A stretch of 64,000 bases of DNA from Bartonella fuyuanensis (GTDB taxonomy: Bacteria > Pseudomonadota > Alphaproteobacteria > Rhizobiales > Rhizobiaceae), in contig NZ_JACIFE010000005.1 of the NCBI RefSeq assembly GCF_014197255.1, forward strand, positions 26,549 through 90,548, in the 5' to 3' direction. Positions 1 through 11,399 of the stretch are shown here, piece after piece. Below the pieces are notes generated by a model. It did not search any database. It was given only the letters and a program-made list of their open reading frames with translations, and had not been told where the DNA came from. The position numbers and the translations under genes are program-made. Position 1 is the first letter of the stretch. Every line of letters starts with the position of its first letter.

Positions 1-1
1 T

Positions 2-919
2 ATCTTTACCGCACAACAGTGGTCACAATTTCGTGCAGACACACCTCTCACTTTAACTTTTGATGAAATTAAACGTTTACGCTCCATTGATGATCCTATC
101 GATCTTGAAGAAGTTCAACGCATTTATCTTTCTTTATCGCGCCTGTTATCATGCCATGTTGAAGCGGTACAAGAACTTTTTCAAAAACGTCAACAATTTC
201 TCCATCAAGAAGAGACTACGAAAACACCCTTTATTATTGGAATTGCCGGCTCTGTAGCAGTAGGAAAATCAACTACCGCTCGCATTCTTCAAGAACTGTT
301 GAAACGTTGGACCTCTAATCTTAAAGTTGATCTGATCACCACGGATGGTTTTCTCTATCCTAACGCGATCTTAAAGCAAAAAAATCGTATGAATCGTAAG
401 GGATTCCCTGATTCCTATGACATTAAAAAATTGCTGTGCTTTCTTTCAGCTATAAAAGCAGGTAGCAGGAATGTCCGTGCCCCACTTTACTCACATATGA
501 CCTATGATGTTTTAGAAAACCAGACAATTTCCATTGACCGTCCTGATATTTTAATTGTTGAGGGTATTAATGTATTACAGGTCAGTGATCTTCCTAAAGA
601 TGGGAAAGCTATTCCTTTTGTATCAGATTTTTTTGATTTTTCAATCTATGTCGATGCTGAAGTAGAAGTCATTCGTCACTGGTATTTAGAACGCTTTAAA
701 CGTTTGCGTAAAACAGCTTTTCAAAATCCTGAATCCTATTTTCATCGCTATGCTCTGCTCAATGAGAAAGAAGCCTCAAAAATTGCTGAGAATCTTTGGC
801 AAACGATTAATTTAAAAAATTTACAAGAAAATATTTTGCCAACACGACCACGATCCAATCTCATTCTACGAAAGGGAAAAAATCATTTGGTCGAGTATGT
901 TGCACTTAGACGACTATAA
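2..919 (+). CDS. coaA: Pantothenate kinase, type I (5' end cut off by window)
   Basis: Phosphorylates pantothenate, the first step of coenzyme A synthesis, in the cytoplasm. The reading frame is open from base 2, so the start lies outside the window; any ATG at 299 is internal because the P-loop GSVAVGKST is encoded upstream of it, at about 245-275. Downstream the frame shows the family's VDLITTDGF and FPDSYD segments and the [11 protein letters not shown] strand, then a helical C-terminal part typical of bacterial type I kinases. It ends 13 bases before the start chosen for the aminopeptidase gene. Only the extreme N-terminus is missing. Identification is from family motifs; the activity is inferred. 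Confidence 0.95.
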   Translation: MFTAQQWSQFRADTPLTLTFDEIKRLRSIDDPIDLEEVQRIYLSLSRLLSCHVEAVQELFQKRQQFLHQEETTKTPFIIGIAGSVAVGKSTTARILQELLKRWTSNLKVDLITTDGFLYPNAILKQKNRMNRKGFPDSYDIKKLLCFLSAIKAGSRNVRAPLYSHMTYDVLENQTISIDRPDILIVEGINVLQVSDLPKDGKAIPFVSDFFDFSIYVDAEVEVIRHWYLERFKRLRKTAFQNPESYFHRYALLNEKEASKIAENLWQTINLKNLQENILPTRPRSNLILRKGKNHLVEYVALRRL

Positions 920-932
920 GGATCTTATAACT

Positions 933-2300
933 ATGCAGCGACACCACATTCATTTTACCTCAACGCATATCGATAAAAGTTGTCCTATCATCTTGGTAAA
1001 TCAAAAAAGTCTTTCTAACTTAGCCCTTGATGCGTCAACAACAGCATGGATAAAAGTTAATGATTTTACTGGCAAAGCAGGGCAAATTCTCTTTGTTCCT
1101 CACAAAACCGGACATTTAAAAAAAGTTTTATTTGGAATTGGCAATGGTAACGATCCTTTTATCACAGGACTTCTTGCTCAAAAACTTCCTGCTGGTCAAT
1201 GGCATTTAGAAGGTGAAGCCTCTGCTGAAATAAACACCTATCTTGGATTGGCATTCGGCAGCTATCAGTTTAATCGCTATCGTCAAAATTCTTCCTTCAA
1301 ATCATTATCTATCCATGTCAATGAAGCCGTTGATCTTAATGAGCTCCAGAGAATTTACGAGGCTGTCTTTTTTGTCCGTGATCTCATTAATATTCCAGCC
1401 AATGATATGAACCCTGATACTTTTGAAGAAGAAGCACGACAACTAGGAGAAATTTATGGTGCTAATGTCCAAAGTATTTGTGGAGATAAGCTTTTAGTCC
1501 AAAACTTTCCGATGATTCATGCCGTAGGACGAGCAGGCAGTACTGCACCACGGCTGATTGAATTACGCTGGGGACAAGAACATCATCCTAAAATAACGTT
1601 GGTAGGTAAAGGTGTAACTTTTGATACTGGAGGACTTGATCTTAAATCAGCCAATAACATGTTACTTATGAAAAAAGATATGGGCGGTGGAGCAAACGTT
1701 TTGGGATTAGCTAAACTTATCATGGATGCAAAATTGCCCTTCCATCTACGTGTTTTGATTCCTGCCGTAGAAAATGCAATTTCTGCGAATTCTTACCGAC
1801 CAGGTGATATTCTCAAAAGTCGTAAAGGTTTAAATGTTGAAGTCGGCAATACAGATGCTGAAGGGCGACTCGTCCTTGCTGATGCACTCGCCTATGGTGA
1901 TGAAGAAAGTCCACAATTTATGCTTTGCATGGCCACTTTAACAGGGGCAGCACGTATAGCATTAGGACCAGATCTTCCTGCATTTTATTGTAATGATTCA
2001 ATATGGGCACAACAAATTTCTGAATCTGCTCACGCTGTTTTCGATCCTCTTTGGCAAATGCCTCTTTGGAAACCTTACCAAGAAATGCTATCATCACCAA
2101 TTGCTGATCTTAACAATGTAACTGGAAATAACTTTGCTGGCTCTATAATCGCTGCTTTATTTCTTAATTCTTTTGTGGAAAAAGCTGAACATTTTGCACA
2201 TTTCGATCTTTATGGATGGGTTCCAAAAGCAAAACCAGGACACCCGATTGGTGGATCCGCACAAACCATTCGTGCTCTTTATAATATTTTTAAAAAATGA
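933..2300 (+). CDS. M17 leucyl aminopeptidase family protein
   Basis: Cytosolic metallo-exopeptidase that removes N-terminal residues from peptides, using two metal ions. The 455-residue product has the family signature in its C-terminal half: the metal/lysine segment VGKGVTFDTGG near residues 224-234, MKKDMGGGA just after it, and NTDAEGRLVLADAL near 306-319. I chose ATG 933, which has AAGGA at 918-922 at good spacing. An in-frame upstream start at 897 would overlap coaA by 23 bases and has no better ribosome site. It is shorter than classic PepA and belongs to the PepB-like subgroup common in Alphaproteobacteria. The preferred residue is unknown. Confidence 0.9.
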   Translation: MQRHHIHFTSTHIDKSCPIILVNQKSLSNLALDASTTAWIKVNDFTGKAGQILFVPHKTGHLKKVLFGIGNGNDPFITGLLAQKLPAGQWHLEGEASAEINTYLGLAFGSYQFNRYRQNSSFKSLSIHVNEAVDLNELQRIYEAVFFVRDLINIPANDMNPDTFEEEARQLGEIYGANVQSICGDKLLVQNFPMIHAVGRAGSTAPRLIELRWGQEHHPKITLVGKGVTFDTGGLDLKSANNMLLMKKDMGGGANVLGLAKLIMDAKLPFHLRVLIPAVENAISANSYRPGDILKSRKGLNVEVGNTDAEGRLVLADALAYGDEESPQFMLCMATLTGAARIALGPDLPAFYCNDSIWAQQISESAHAVFDPLWQMPLWKPYQEMLSSPIADLNNVTGNNFAGSIIAALFLNSFVEKAEHFAHFDLYGWVPKAKPGHPIGGSAQTIRALYNIFKK

Positions 2301-2431
2301 ATTTTAACATAAAATATCCAAAAAGATGGACAATTTTGCAGTTTTAAGAATAATTTCTATCGGTTTAAACTGTATTATTGCTTTTATTTGAAGATAAAAT
2401 CTTCAATGCAATTTTCATGAGTCAATTTTAG

Positions 2432-3325
2432 ATGAGAAGCCGAAAAATGAAAAGTAAAAAGATGATCTCTAAAGACCCAAGACTTTATGCATTCAGAGAT
2501 GATTTAGCAGATCAGCGCCTTGAAGCAGAAATTACAGCCCAGCGCTTTGTTCAAGGTGAAAAAAGACGTGTTAATACAGCGATCGCTGGACTATTTAAAG
2601 AAAATAGTAAAAAAAGTGAACGACAAACAGAATGTTTATTTGGTGAAGAATTTCTTATTTTTGAACAAGGAGAAACAATGTCCTGGGGGCAATCACTCAA
2701 GGATGGTTATGTCGGTTACATTGATACAAAAGTTCTTTGTACATCAACCATAAAACAAACGCATGTGGTTTCACTCCCACGCACATTTAAATATTCATAC
2801 GCTGACTTACGTGGACCAATAGAGTTCCCTTTATCGATGGGAAGCAAAGTCAGTGTTGTTGATGAAATTGAAGTCCATGATACAATGTACTCTATTCTTG
2901 AAAATGGAAAAGCAATCATCACTAGCCATCTCAGCCCCATTGGACGCGTGTATAAAGATTATGTTACGGTTGCAGAAACTTTTATCCGTACGCCTTATCT
3001 TTGGGGTGGTGTTAGTGGTTTTGGAATTGATTGTTCAGGACTCATTCAACTCTCGATGATGATGACCGATCAAATAGTTTTACGTGACACAGATATGCAG
3101 CAAAAAACTATAGGCAGGCTTCTTACAGACACTGATAAACTTCAACGAGGTGATTTGATTTTTTGGAAAGGTCATGTTGCTATTATGGTTGATCATGAAA
3201 ATATTATTCACGCAAATGGTTTTTCTATGGACGTTATGATCGAACCATTGGAAAAAGCAATTACGCGTATTGCTAGAAAAAATCAATATCCCATTGCAAA
3301 ACGTCGCCCAATTCAGGTGACTTAA
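2432..3325 (+). CDS. NlpC/P60 (C40) peptidase with SH3-like N-terminal part
   Basis: Probable cell-wall peptide hydrolase of the NlpC/P60 family. The catalytic domain is C-terminal: Cys201 in DCSGLIQ, His248 in GHVAIM and a third polar residue at His260 in IIHANG. The preceding 60-170 region has short beta-rich segments, including a WGQSLKDGYVGY stretch resembling bacterial SH3 domains, which would bind peptidoglycan. There is no signal peptide, as in several rhizobial homologues annotated next to an M17 peptidase, so substrates may be cytosolic muropeptides. The start is uncertain: ATG 2432 lacks a clear ribosome site, while ATG 2450 has GAGAAG upstream. The gene follows the aminopeptidase after 131 bases. 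Confidence 0.85.
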   Translation: MRSRKMKSKKMISKDPRLYAFRDDLADQRLEAEITAQRFVQGEKRRVNTAIAGLFKENSKKSERQTECLFGEEFLIFEQGETMSWGQSLKDGYVGYIDTKVLCTSTIKQTHVVSLPRTFKYSYADLRGPIEFPLSMGSKVSVVDEIEVHDTMYSILENGKAIITSHLSPIGRVYKDYVTVAETFIRTPYLWGGVSGFGIDCSGLIQLSMMMTDQIVLRDTDMQQKTIGRLLTDTDKLQRGDLIFWKGHVAIMVDHENIIHANGFSMDVMIEPLEKAITRIARKNQYPIAKRRPIQVT

Positions 3326-3369
3326 TACATACCTCCTATAAAAAAATTAATTGAATGTTTTTATATAGA

Positions 3370-3582
3370 ATGCCAAGAACTACCGCAATAACATTAGGAA
3401 TCGACTTATGCCCTCTATAAGCGTCAAGATAGTAATGCTCAATGGCTTGTTATATCATTCAAATGCCAGCGCAAAATGAGCTTGGGAGCTTTAAGAAATG
3501 CTTCATAAAAATAAGCCCATGAATCTGCAGCGCAATGATGTTCTGTATTATGAACAGCGTAATCCTATTGATTTAAAAAACA
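3370..3582 (+). pseudogene. Phage-type integrase remnant (N-terminal part, decayed)
   Basis: Reading across frames recovers HKRQDSNAQWLV (about 3418-3455), then CQRKMSLGALRNAS and later EQRNPIDLK. This is the N-terminal pattern of tyrosine integrases of the DUF4102 type found in bartonella prophages and islands. Frameshifts and stops interrupt it, and the catalytic domain is absent. A second, related remnant lies at 45636-45858. Boundaries are approximate. Confidence 0.6.
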
Positions 3583-4758
3583 TCTTTCAATCTTTTCCAA
3601 TATTCATTCAGAAGTCTTTATTAATACTGACTTATCTTAAAATAGTGTAAAAACCCATCAACAAGTTTACTGAATAACATTTATTTAAATATCATATAAT
3701 TAATTGTAATTACAAACCCATATTACGCAGCTTGAACTGGAGTTTTCCATATTATCATACTGCCTTGTTTCAAAAACCTTTATGACAAACCAATAGAAAA
3801 ATAAGCGTATTCTTTTCAAAAAAATGAAGATAGAAATTATTGCGTAGCTTCATCATTTCTTTTCTATTCAGCTTCATGGTTTTTAAAAATATACAAAAGA
3901 AAGATCTTAAAAAAATGGAGATTACACAATTCCTTATATTTTACCTCTTCCATTTTGGATGAAGTCTAAAAATTTCATAAAACACTTTCATTAAGTTGTA
4001 TTTCTCATTTATATACTTAAACTTAGATAGTTTTTTCTCATTTTTCAGTACTATAACACAATCCCCTAATAACTCTTCTCTGCATGTTCTTCTCTTAATA
4101 TTTAATAATTCATCATCCGTATATTTTTATTTATTTTAAAATTGTTTTCCACATTACATACCACTCTTTTTACTCGTACGTTCTTGATTTTTTTGATTGA
4201 GAAACCATAAAGAATCAAAAAAAATAATTAAACGACAATTTATAATTATAAATCATAGTTTATTATGAAAAATATATCACAACGATGAATAATCCATTAG
4301 TCATGTAAACAATCTCTATTAATAATGACAAAGTATTTTCTTCAAAAAGATATTTTGGAATCCTCCCTCTCGTTGCGATCTCATGAAATAAATACCTCTG
4401 GTATCGCTCTGTGCACCCAAAATCCCCGCTCAACGATAATCGCGAAAAGTATAAATCCATTGTTTACTACCATTTTTATACTTCTGAAGAACACAAAGGA
4501 ACTACACTTCATCAATTCTTAATGTTGCATAATCCTTGACTATTGGAAAGCGTTCTTTCAGCACGCATTTTATTTTTTCTTAATAGCTTTTTACCCACAT
4601 GGCCTCCCCCATTTGAAACATGCACGAAAATACTTCTTTGATTAATTTAACATAAATAGATTTGAAATAAGGAATTTTACGATACCCGACACTTCTATTC
4701 AATATTTTAAATTAATATATTGACTTATATTTAAGAAATATTTTCTTTTTATAACACA
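3583..4758. other. Long AT-rich gap, no recognisable gene
   Basis: About 1.2 kb with stops in all frames. Short open frames of about 65 codons exist on both strands around 4263-4522 but overlap each other, lack ribosome sites and resemble nothing known to me. The stretch looks like decayed DNA following the integrase remnant. Confidence 0.5.
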
Positions 4759-5169
4759 TTAAAGAAAATGATTTTTCAATACATGAATCAATGGTTTATC
4801 AGCATCAGGCATGGAGTATTTATTAAGATCATTAATAAAAACCCATTCTAAAGCTTGGCCCTCTCGCCCTTGTGCAACGCCTTCATAATGGTTACAAAGA
4901 TACAATGGCATTAAAAGATGAAATGTTTTATAGCTATGACTTGCAAATGTTAAAGGTAATAAATTATTTGGTTGAATATAAATACCAAGCTCTTCCTCTA
5001 GTTCACGAATCAACGATACTTCTGGAGTCTCGCCTAGCTCAACCTTTCCACCAGGAAACTCCCACAAACCAGCCAGTGATTTTCCTTCAGGGCGCTTGGT
5101 AAGTAAAACACGATTATTTTGATCTAATAACGCACATGCAACAACAAGAAGTATGGAATTTTTTACCAT
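4759..5169 (-). CDS. mutT: 8-oxo-dGTP diphosphatase (Nudix, MutT)
   Basis: Sanitises the nucleotide pool by hydrolysing oxidised dGTP, preventing A:T to C:G changes. The Nudix box is complete: GGKVELGETPE followed by RELEEELGI, near residues 40-62, with the glutamates that hold magnesium. The segment AGLWEFPGGK before it is typical of MutT. I chose ATG 5169 (GGAG eight bases upstream) because it gives the usual length of about 136 residues; an in-frame start at 5217 also has an AGGAG site and would add 16 residues. It lies downstream of argJ on the same strand, as in related rhizobial genomes. Confidence 0.9.
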   Translation of the reverse strand: MVKNSILLVVACALLDQNNRVLLTKRPEGKSLAGLWEFPGGKVELGETPEVSLIRELEEELGIYIQPNNLLPLTFASHSYKTFHLLMPLYLCNHYEGVAQGREGQALEWVFINDLNKYSMPDADKPLIHVLKNHFL

Positions 5170-5297
5170 ATCACTCTCCAATAGAGAATCATTAAGACAA
5201 CTGTCTTTTCTATACATAGCCCCCTGCTCCTAAAAGAACTTATACACCTTATTTTCACTGAAAAATAATAAGCTGTTAAATATAGAAGGCGCATCCA

Positions 5298-6530
5298 TTA
5301 ACTTCTGTAATCACTATTGATCATAACGTATTCTTTTGTTAAATCGCAAGACCAAACTGTCGCCATGCCATTACCCAAACCAATATCAACACGAATTGTG
5401 ATGTGTTTACCTCGCATATAAGCACCTATTGCCTCTTCACAATACTCAGGATCTCGTTCACCATTCACTGCCACACGATACTGCCCAAACCAAATCATCA
5501 ACAAATCACGATCAACTTCAACACCAGCCTTTCCAATTGCCATAACGACTCTCCCCCAATTTGCATCTTCACCGGCAATAGCTGTTTTTACAAGTGGTGA
5601 ATTCGCAATTGACAAAGCAATAGTTTTTGCTGCATCATTTGTCATAGCACCAATTACCTTAACCTCAATTAAATGGCGAGCACCTTCACCATCACAGACA
5701 ATTTGTAATGCGAGCTCGTGCAAAAGTGCACTCAAGTGTTTTGAGAATATTTTATAACGCGGATCTGCTTTGCATGTAAGGCAAGGAAATCTTTCTTTTC
5801 CTGTTGCAAACATCATGAGTGTATCTGATGTTGAGGTATCGCTATCAACAGTAATTGAATTGAAAGAACTCTGAACTGCCTCTGATAACATGGATTGCAA
5901 TATAGTCGAAGAAATTCCCGCATCACTTACAACAAAAGAGAGCATTGTTGCCATATCTGGTGCAATCATCCCAGAACCTTTTGCAATCCCATTAATGGTA
6001 ATAATCTCTCCCCCACAATCAAAAGTGCACGTTGCAAGTTTTGGAAATGTATCAGTTGTCATGATAGCTTTTGCAGCTTCTAACCAATTTCCTTCTTTTG
6101 CTATCTCCGCCATACTTGGCAAAAGATTTACAATACTCGATGCATCCATTGGTTCACCAATAACACCTGTAGAAGCTATAAAAATTTCATTTTTTCTGAC
6201 CTTTAAAGTATTCGCAGCTGCACATATGATTTCATTTGTTGTGTACTTTCCTTTATTTCCTGTAAAAGCATTTGCATTTCCAGAATTCACCACAACACCC
6301 CTCGCAACCCCATGAGGAAGCGATGCACGGCAATGCTCTACAGGAGAAGATGGACATTTTGAACGTGTAAAAACACCTGCCACACTCACAGGCTTATCGA
6401 ATATAATAAAAAGAAGATCTGTACGATCTTTATATTTTATCCCTGCTTCGGCTGTTGCTATCCGTACACCAGGTAATGGAGAAAGCTCCTGGACCTTTTG
6501 GGGCGATAAAGGAGATATTTTCAAAACCAC
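5298..6530 (-). CDS. argJ: Bifunctional glutamate N-acetyltransferase/ornithine acetyltransferase
   Basis: Moves the acetyl group from N-acetylornithine to glutamate in the cyclic arginine pathway, and in many species also acetylates glutamate from acetyl-CoA. The 410-residue proenzyme contains the self-cleavage site [13 protein letters not shown] near 184-196; the threonine close to residue 195 becomes the nucleophile of the beta chain. [12 protein letters not shown] in the alpha chain and [13 protein letters not shown] in the beta chain are further family marks. It sits between the PpiC foldase gene and mutT, all on the minus strand. Whether the rest of the arginine pathway exists in this organism cannot be judged from the window. 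Confidence 0.95.
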   Translation of the reverse strand: MVLKISPLSPQKVQELSPLPGVRIATAEAGIKYKDRTDLLFIIFDKPVSVAGVFTRSKCPSSPVEHCRASLPHGVARGVVVNSGNANAFTGNKGKYTTNEIICAAANTLKVRKNEIFIASTGVIGEPMDASSIVNLLPSMAEIAKEGNWLEAAKAIMTTDTFPKLATCTFDCGGEIITINGIAKGSGMIAPDMATMLSFVVSDAGISSTILQSMLSEAVQSSFNSITVDSDTSTSDTLMMFATGKERFPCLTCKADPRYKIFSKHLSALLHELALQIVCDGEGARHLIEVKVIGAMTNDAAKTIALSIANSPLVKTAIAGEDANWGRVVMAIGKAGVEVDRDLLMIWFGQYRVAVNGERDPEYCEEAIGAYMRGKHITIRVDIGLGNGMATVWSCDLTKEYVMINSDYRS

Positions 6531-6662
6531 AATATGCTTTCTATAAAAATAAATAAAATGATTGCAGATCCATAACCTCTCCTAAAAAACTGCTAAGCTT
6601 TTTGAACAAAACTAACCTAGAGAATTATCTATTAAAGAGGCTATCTACTTATTTTTTTCTAG

Positions 6663-7616
6663 CTATTCTGTATCTTCTTCATCAGAAGTCTCATCAGGAA
6701 GAAGCATCCCATTTTGATGAAGAGATTCCATGATTTTTGTAACATTAGGATCAGGATATTTCACATCTAGCTTGCTACGCAAATCAACAATCAATTTTTG
6801 ATAGCGCTTTTTTATCAGCTGCGTGCGCAACATCTCTTTAACATCATCAAATGCAGGAGGTTGTTTCAAACGACGATCTTCTAATTTGATAATATGCCAA
6901 CCGAAAGGACTTTCAACAGGTTGTTTAGTGTATTCGCCCACTTTCAAACCAAATACAGCATCTTCAAAAGGCTTGACCATTTGACCATGGCTAAAATAAC
7001 CAAGATCTCCCCCAACAGCAGCAGAACCATCTGTTGAACTTTTCTTTGCAATCTCTTCAAAATTTTCTCCTTTATTCAAATGCTTAATGATAGTTTCTGC
7101 TTCTTTTCTTGTTTTAACCAAAATATGGCGTGCTTTAACTTCATCCTCTTTAGGTAAAGCCGCAACTTCTTGCTTATAAAGGGTTTCCAAATCAGTATCC
7201 GATATTTGGTCAACAATTGTCTGTTTAAAATAAATCTGTTGAAGGACATTGTCACGCATGACTGCCATACGTTTATCGTAAGCTTCTGTTTTATCAATGC
7301 CCTTGCTTCTGGCTTCTTTTGCAAGTGCTTGCATATCTAAATAAGCTTTTAAGACCATAATACGGCGTTGTTCATCAGGAAAACGTGTTAAATTAGGATT
7401 TATTTCAAGTGCTAAATCATCTAATTGGCCTGCTGTAATATCTTTCCCATCAATAACTGCCATAACATGAGAAGGAGAAACTGCTTTTTCAGAAGCTTTC
7501 TCCAAGATCTTTAAATCATTCGACGATGAATTCAAACCCTCTTGAGCTTTCACCCCTAAACTTGTACTTGCCAATAAAGTTGATGCTAAAAACAGCGTGA
7601 TAAATTTGAATTTCAT
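6663..7616 (-). CDS. Periplasmic PpiC/parvulin-type peptidyl-prolyl isomerase
   Basis: Foldase for exported proteins, catalysing proline isomerisation in the periplasm. Residues 1-24 form a signal peptide ending in KAQ. A SurA-like helical N-terminal region follows, then a parvulin domain at about 160-252 with VKARHILVKT, GGDLGYF and SPFGWHIIKLEDRR. The C-terminus is acidic (SDEEDTE). At 317 residues it has a single parvulin domain, unlike SurA with two. It is divergent from secA with about 410 bases between, an arrangement known from rhizobia and brucellae. The coupling of an export motor with an export chaperone is suggestive but not proof of shared control. Confidence 0.9.
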   Translation of the reverse strand: MKFKFITLFLASTLLASTSLGVKAQEGLNSSSNDLKILEKASEKAVSPSHVMAVIDGKDITAGQLDDLALEINPNLTRFPDEQRRIMVLKAYLDMQALAKEARSKGIDKTEAYDKRMAVMRDNVLQQIYFKQTIVDQISDTDLETLYKQEVAALPKEDEVKARHILVKTRKEAETIIKHLNKGENFEEIAKKSSTDGSAAVGGDLGYFSHGQMVKPFEDAVFGLKVGEYTKQPVESPFGWHIIKLEDRRLKQPPAFDDVKEMLRTQLIKKRYQKLIVDLRSKLDVKYPDPNVTKIMESLHQNGMLLPDETSDEEDTE

Positions 7617-8028
7617 AAATATACTCCTCTAAAAATGAAGGCAGGTTCAAGATTCCAATTTTCTTTACCATAACACTTTAAACATAGAGAAATAAATTAG
7701 TAATTTATTTTACATCCTTTTATCCCAATGTCTCTAACCCTATCTAATAGAAGAAAAACATGATAATAGAGAAAAATGGTATATTGTATCTTAAATTACT
7801 TTGTATTGTATCAATTAAACAGTATTACTAAAGTTGACATAGCACACGTAGCCTCTTATCTCTATTTTACAATTAAAGTGGGAAATTGCACACTAGCAGG
7901 TATAATGGTACTATCTGCATTTCATGATATCTATAATGATATCAAAAAACTTAATGAAAATGTGAAGCATGGGGAGAACATATGAATTACCCAACAAGAG
8001 TAACAACAATTAAAAGAAAGGACCAGAG
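7617..8028. other. Divergent intergenic region between ppiC-type gene and secA
   Basis: Holds the regulatory DNA for both genes. A possible secA promoter is TTGACA at 7834-7839 with TTATCT 16 bases further on; this is weak evidence. An open frame of 69 codons at 7776-7985 has no ribosome site and no recognisable features and is not called. Confidence 0.4.
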
Positions 8029-10746
8029 ATGGTCGGGTTAAGTGTTTTTGCACGTAGATTTTTTGGTTCAGCTCATGAGCGACGTCTCAAAGCACTCCGC
8101 CAAAAAGTTGCACAAATTAATGCTTTGGAAGAACAATTCGTAAAATTAAGTGATGAGCAGCTTTGCAAAAAAACGGATAGCTTTCGTAAACGTCTTAGTG
8201 AAGGTGAAAGTGTTGATTTACTCTTACCAGAAGCTTTTGCAACTGTTCGTGAAGCAGCAAAACGTGTTTATGGCATGCGCCCTTTTGACGTACAACTTAT
8301 TGGTGGAATGGTCCTTCACGACTGCGGCATAGCTGAAATGCGTACTGGTGAAGGTAAAACATTAATGGCAACTCTCCCGATTTATCTCAACGCATTGGAA
8401 GGTAAAGGTGTTCATGTTGTGACAGTAAACGATTATCTCGCCAGTCGTGATGCTGAAACGATGGGAAAAATGTTTAGTTTTCTGGGTCTTACAACGGGTG
8501 TCATCCTTCATGATCTTGATAACGATGCCCGCCGAGAGGCCTATGCATGTGACATCACCTATGCCACAAATAATGAACTAGGTTTTGATTATTTGCGTGA
8601 TAATATGGCCTTTGATCACAGTCAAATGGTCCAACGTGGACATCATTATGCAATTGTTGATGAAGTGGATTCGATTCTCATTGATGAAGCTCGCACACCC
8701 CTTATTATTTCTGGTCCTATAGAAGATCGTACGGACTTCTATAACCTTATTGACACATTTATTCCTGCCTTAACTCCAGAAGACTATGAAATAGACGAAA
8801 AGCAAAAAACAACGACCTTTACTGAAGTGGGTACTGAAAAAATTGAAAAAATGCTCGAACAAGCTGGACATCTTAAAGGTGAAAGTCTTTATGACATAGA
8901 AAATATCGCTATCGTTCATCATGTTAATAATGCTTTAAAAGCCCATAAGCTGTTTGTTCGCGACAAGGATTACATTATTCGCAATAATGAAATCGTTATT
9001 ATTGACGAATTCACGGGACGAATGATGCCTGGGCGACGTTATTCTGAAGGACTCCATCAAGCATTAGAAGCCAAAGAGCATGTGACTATTCAGCCAGAAA
9101 ATCAGACACTTTCTTCTATCACTTTCCAAAATTACTTCCGTATGTATAGAAAATTATCTGGAATGACTGGAACTGCAACAACAGAAGCAGAAGAATTCAG
9201 AAATATTTATGGTCTTGACGTTATCGAAGTCCCTACAAATTTACCAATACAACGTATTGACGAAGATGATGAAATTTATCGAACAGCAGAAGAGAAATAT
9301 CGAGCAATTGTGCGTGATATCCGTCAAGCATACGAAAAAAAACAGCCTATTCTTGTTGGAACAACCTCTATTGAAAAGTCAGAACAATTGGCAGAGCGTT
9401 TGCGAAAAGAGGGCATTCGCGATTTTAGAATCTTAAATGCTCGCTATCACGAGCAAGAGGCTTACATCATTGCGCAAGCAGGAGTTCCTGGAGCTCTTAC
9501 CATCGCAACCAACATGGCGGGACGCGGTACAGATATACAGCTTGGTGGTAATGTTGAAATGCGTATCCGACAAGAATTACAAGATATCCCCGAAAGTCCA
9601 GAGCGGACAACTCGAATTGAAGAAATCAAAAAAGATGTCAAGCAGCTTAAAGAAAAAGCTCTAGCGGCTGGGGGACTCTACGTTATCGCTACTGAACGTC
9701 ATGAAAGCCGTCGTATTGATAACCAACTTCGTGGACGTTCTGGCCGCCAAGGTGATCCAGGTCGCTCAAAATTCTTTCTCTCTCTGCAAGATGATCTTAT
9801 GCGTATCTTCGGCTCTAACCGTATGGACGGTGTGCTGCAAAAACTTGGATTGAAAGAAAATGAAGCTATTATCCATCCATGGATTAATAAGGCCCTTGAA
9901 AAAGCACAAAAAAAGGTCGAAGCACGAAATTTTGAAATCCGTAAAAATTTGTTAAAATATGATGATGTCATGAACGATCAGCGCAAGGTTATTTTTGAAC
10001 AGCGAATGGAGATCATGAATACAGATAATTTAACAGAAATGGTCCTTGAAATACGCAATGAAGTCGTGGAAGATCTCGTAGAAACTTACATCCCAGCTGG
10101 GACATATTCTGAAAAGTGGGATGTAAAAGCTCTCGAAGAAGAACTTCAACAACTCTTTAATCTCGAGCTTCCAGTGGGAGAATGGGCAAAAGAAGATGGA
10201 ATTGCCGAGGAGCAAATTTTAGAGCGTATATCAGAAGCTGTTACAAAACTTGAAAATGAGCGTACTGAGCGCTACTCACCAGAAGTAATGGCTTATTTTC
10301 ATAAAGCAGTATTACTTGAAACTATTGACACGTTATGGCGTGAACATTTGGTAAGTTTAGACCATTTGCGCTCTGTTGTTGGTTTTCGTGGTTATGCACA
10401 GCGGGACCCACTTAATGAGTATAAGACAGAATCTTTTGAACTCTTTCAAAGTATGTTGAAAAATTTGCGCAGAATTGTCACTTCTAAGCTTATGCGCTTT
10501 GAAATTATTCAACAAACTACAGAACCAACCATGCCTGAAAAAACTGGTGCTGATTCTCCTGTCTTTAATGACCAAAATCAAAAAAATTCTCCCACCTTAT
10601 GGTCACGACCTCAAGAAAATAGGTTTGTTAATCCTCAAAACCGTAACCCCAACGATGTAGCCACATGGGGAAAAGTTGGACGGAATGAGCGTTGTCCTTG
10701 TGGTTCAGAGAAAAAATACAAACACTGTCATGGAGCCTTTGTTTGA
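8029..10746 (+). CDS. secA: Preprotein translocase ATPase SecA
   Basis: ATP-driven motor that pushes unfolded proteins through SecYEG. The 905 residues include nucleotide-binding domain 1 with Walker A TGEGKT at 106-111 and the [15 protein letters not shown] helicase-like motif near 210, the preprotein crosslinking domain, the second nucleotide domain ([14 protein letters not shown] and [21 protein letters not shown]), the helical scaffold, and a C-terminal zinc tail [14 protein letters not shown] that binds SecB and lipids. AAAGGA lies at the right distance from ATG 8029. The Fur-type gene starts 10 bases after its stop. Confidence 0.98.
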   Translation: MVGLSVFARRFFGSAHERRLKALRQKVAQINALEEQFVKLSDEQLCKKTDSFRKRLSEGESVDLLLPEAFATVREAAKRVYGMRPFDVQLIGGMVLHDCGIAEMRTGEGKTLMATLPIYLNALEGKGVHVVTVNDYLASRDAETMGKMFSFLGLTTGVILHDLDNDARREAYACDITYATNNELGFDYLRDNMAFDHSQMVQRGHHYAIVDEVDSILIDEARTPLIISGPIEDRTDFYNLIDTFIPALTPEDYEIDEKQKTTTFTEVGTEKIEKMLEQAGHLKGESLYDIENIAIVHHVNNALKAHKLFVRDKDYIIRNNEIVIIDEFTGRMMPGRRYSEGLHQALEAKEHVTIQPENQTLSSITFQNYFRMYRKLSGMTGTATTEAEEFRNIYGLDVIEVPTNLPIQRIDEDDEIYRTAEEKYRAIVRDIRQAYEKKQPILVGTTSIEKSEQLAERLRKEGIRDFRILNARYHEQEAYIIAQAGVPGALTIATNMAGRGTDIQLGGNVEMRIRQELQDIPESPERTTRIEEIKKDVKQLKEKALAAGGLYVIATERHESRRIDNQLRGRSGRQGDPGRSKFFLSLQDDLMRIFGSNRMDGVLQKLGLKENEAIIHPWINKALEKAQKKVEARNFEIRKNLLKYDDVMNDQRKVIFEQRMEIMNTDNLTEMVLEIRNEVVEDLVETYIPAGTYSEKWDVKALEEELQQLFNLELPVGEWAKEDGIAEEQILERISEAVTKLENERTERYSPEVMAYFHKAVLLETIDTLWREHLVSLDHLRSVVGFRGYAQRDPLNEYKTESFELFQSMLKNLRRIVTSKLMRFEIIQQTTEPTMPEKTGADSPVFNDQNQKNSPTLWSRPQENRFVNPQNRNPNDVATWGKVGRNERCPCGSEKKYKHCHGAFV

Positions 10747-10756
10747 AAAGCAAACA

Positions 10757-11176
10757 ATGAAGATGAAGAAAAAGCGAAACTATGAGCAAGAATTGCGCAC
10801 AGCTGGTTTAAGGGTAACACGCCAACGACGTGTTATTCTTGATATCTTGACCGATACGAATGACCATCCCAATGCATTTGAAATTTTTCAGCGTGCAAAC
10901 AAAATAGATTCGAGCATTTCACTCTCAACGGTTTATAGAACCATGAAAACATTAGAAGGAAGTGGAACAATTCATCGACATACCTTTAGTGGTGGTCCAT
11001 CTCGTTTTGAACAAGCAGATGGACAACATCATGATCATCTCATTGATATAGAAACAGGACAAGTTATTGAGTTTCATTCCGATGTTATTGAAAGACTGCA
11101 AAAGGAAATTGCAAAATCTCTTGGCTATGAAATTATTCATCATCGCCTTGAACTTTATGGAAAAAAAAAATCTTAG
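10757..11176 (+). CDS. fur: Fur-family metal-responsive regulator (Fur/Mur type)
   Basis: Metal-dependent repressor. The product from ATG 10757 is 139 residues: a winged-helix domain ([32 protein letters not shown]) and a dimer/metal domain with [16 protein letters not shown] and HHRLELYG. The pattern matches the rhizobial branch in which the protein responds to manganese or iron (Mur/Fur) better than Zur or Irr. It lacks the C-terminal cysteine cluster of E. coli Fur. The frame is open further upstream inside the secA end, but only codons from 10757 align with the family. Its closeness to secA suggests readthrough transcription. Metal specificity is not decidable from sequence alone. Confidence 0.88.
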   Translation: MKMKKKRNYEQELRTAGLRVTRQRRVILDILTDTNDHPNAFEIFQRANKIDSSISLSTVYRTMKTLEGSGTIHRHTFSGGPSRFEQADGQHHDHLIDIETGQVIEFHSDVIERLQKEIAKSLGYEIIHHRLELYGKKKS

Positions 11177-11399
11177 AGAAACAATCATGTATCATTACAT
11201 GAAATAGCTTATGCAAATCGGATTTTATAAAAATTTACCTTAAAAATACAATAGTTTTCATTGGCAAAAAAGTTTTTCTGTTTTATTACCCCTTTTTGTA
11301 TGATGTTATACGATAATCCATTGTCCGTGTTATAATAAAAAATCGTTGTAACGAGATATTATAAAAAATTGTATTATGAAAAATTAGGCCGATATTATC

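Noticed and set aside
4263..4522. Two overlapping 65-codon frames on opposite strands in the decayed gap
   Set aside because: Neither has a ribosome site or recognisable similarity; they exclude each other.
5890..6315. 141-codon plus-strand open frame inside argJ
   Set aside because: Lies fully antisense to a clear argJ with conserved motifs; composition reflects the opposite strand.
7776..7985. 69-codon open frame between the PpiC-type gene and secA
   Set aside because: No ribosome site, no recognisable motif, AT-rich promoter region; probably chance.
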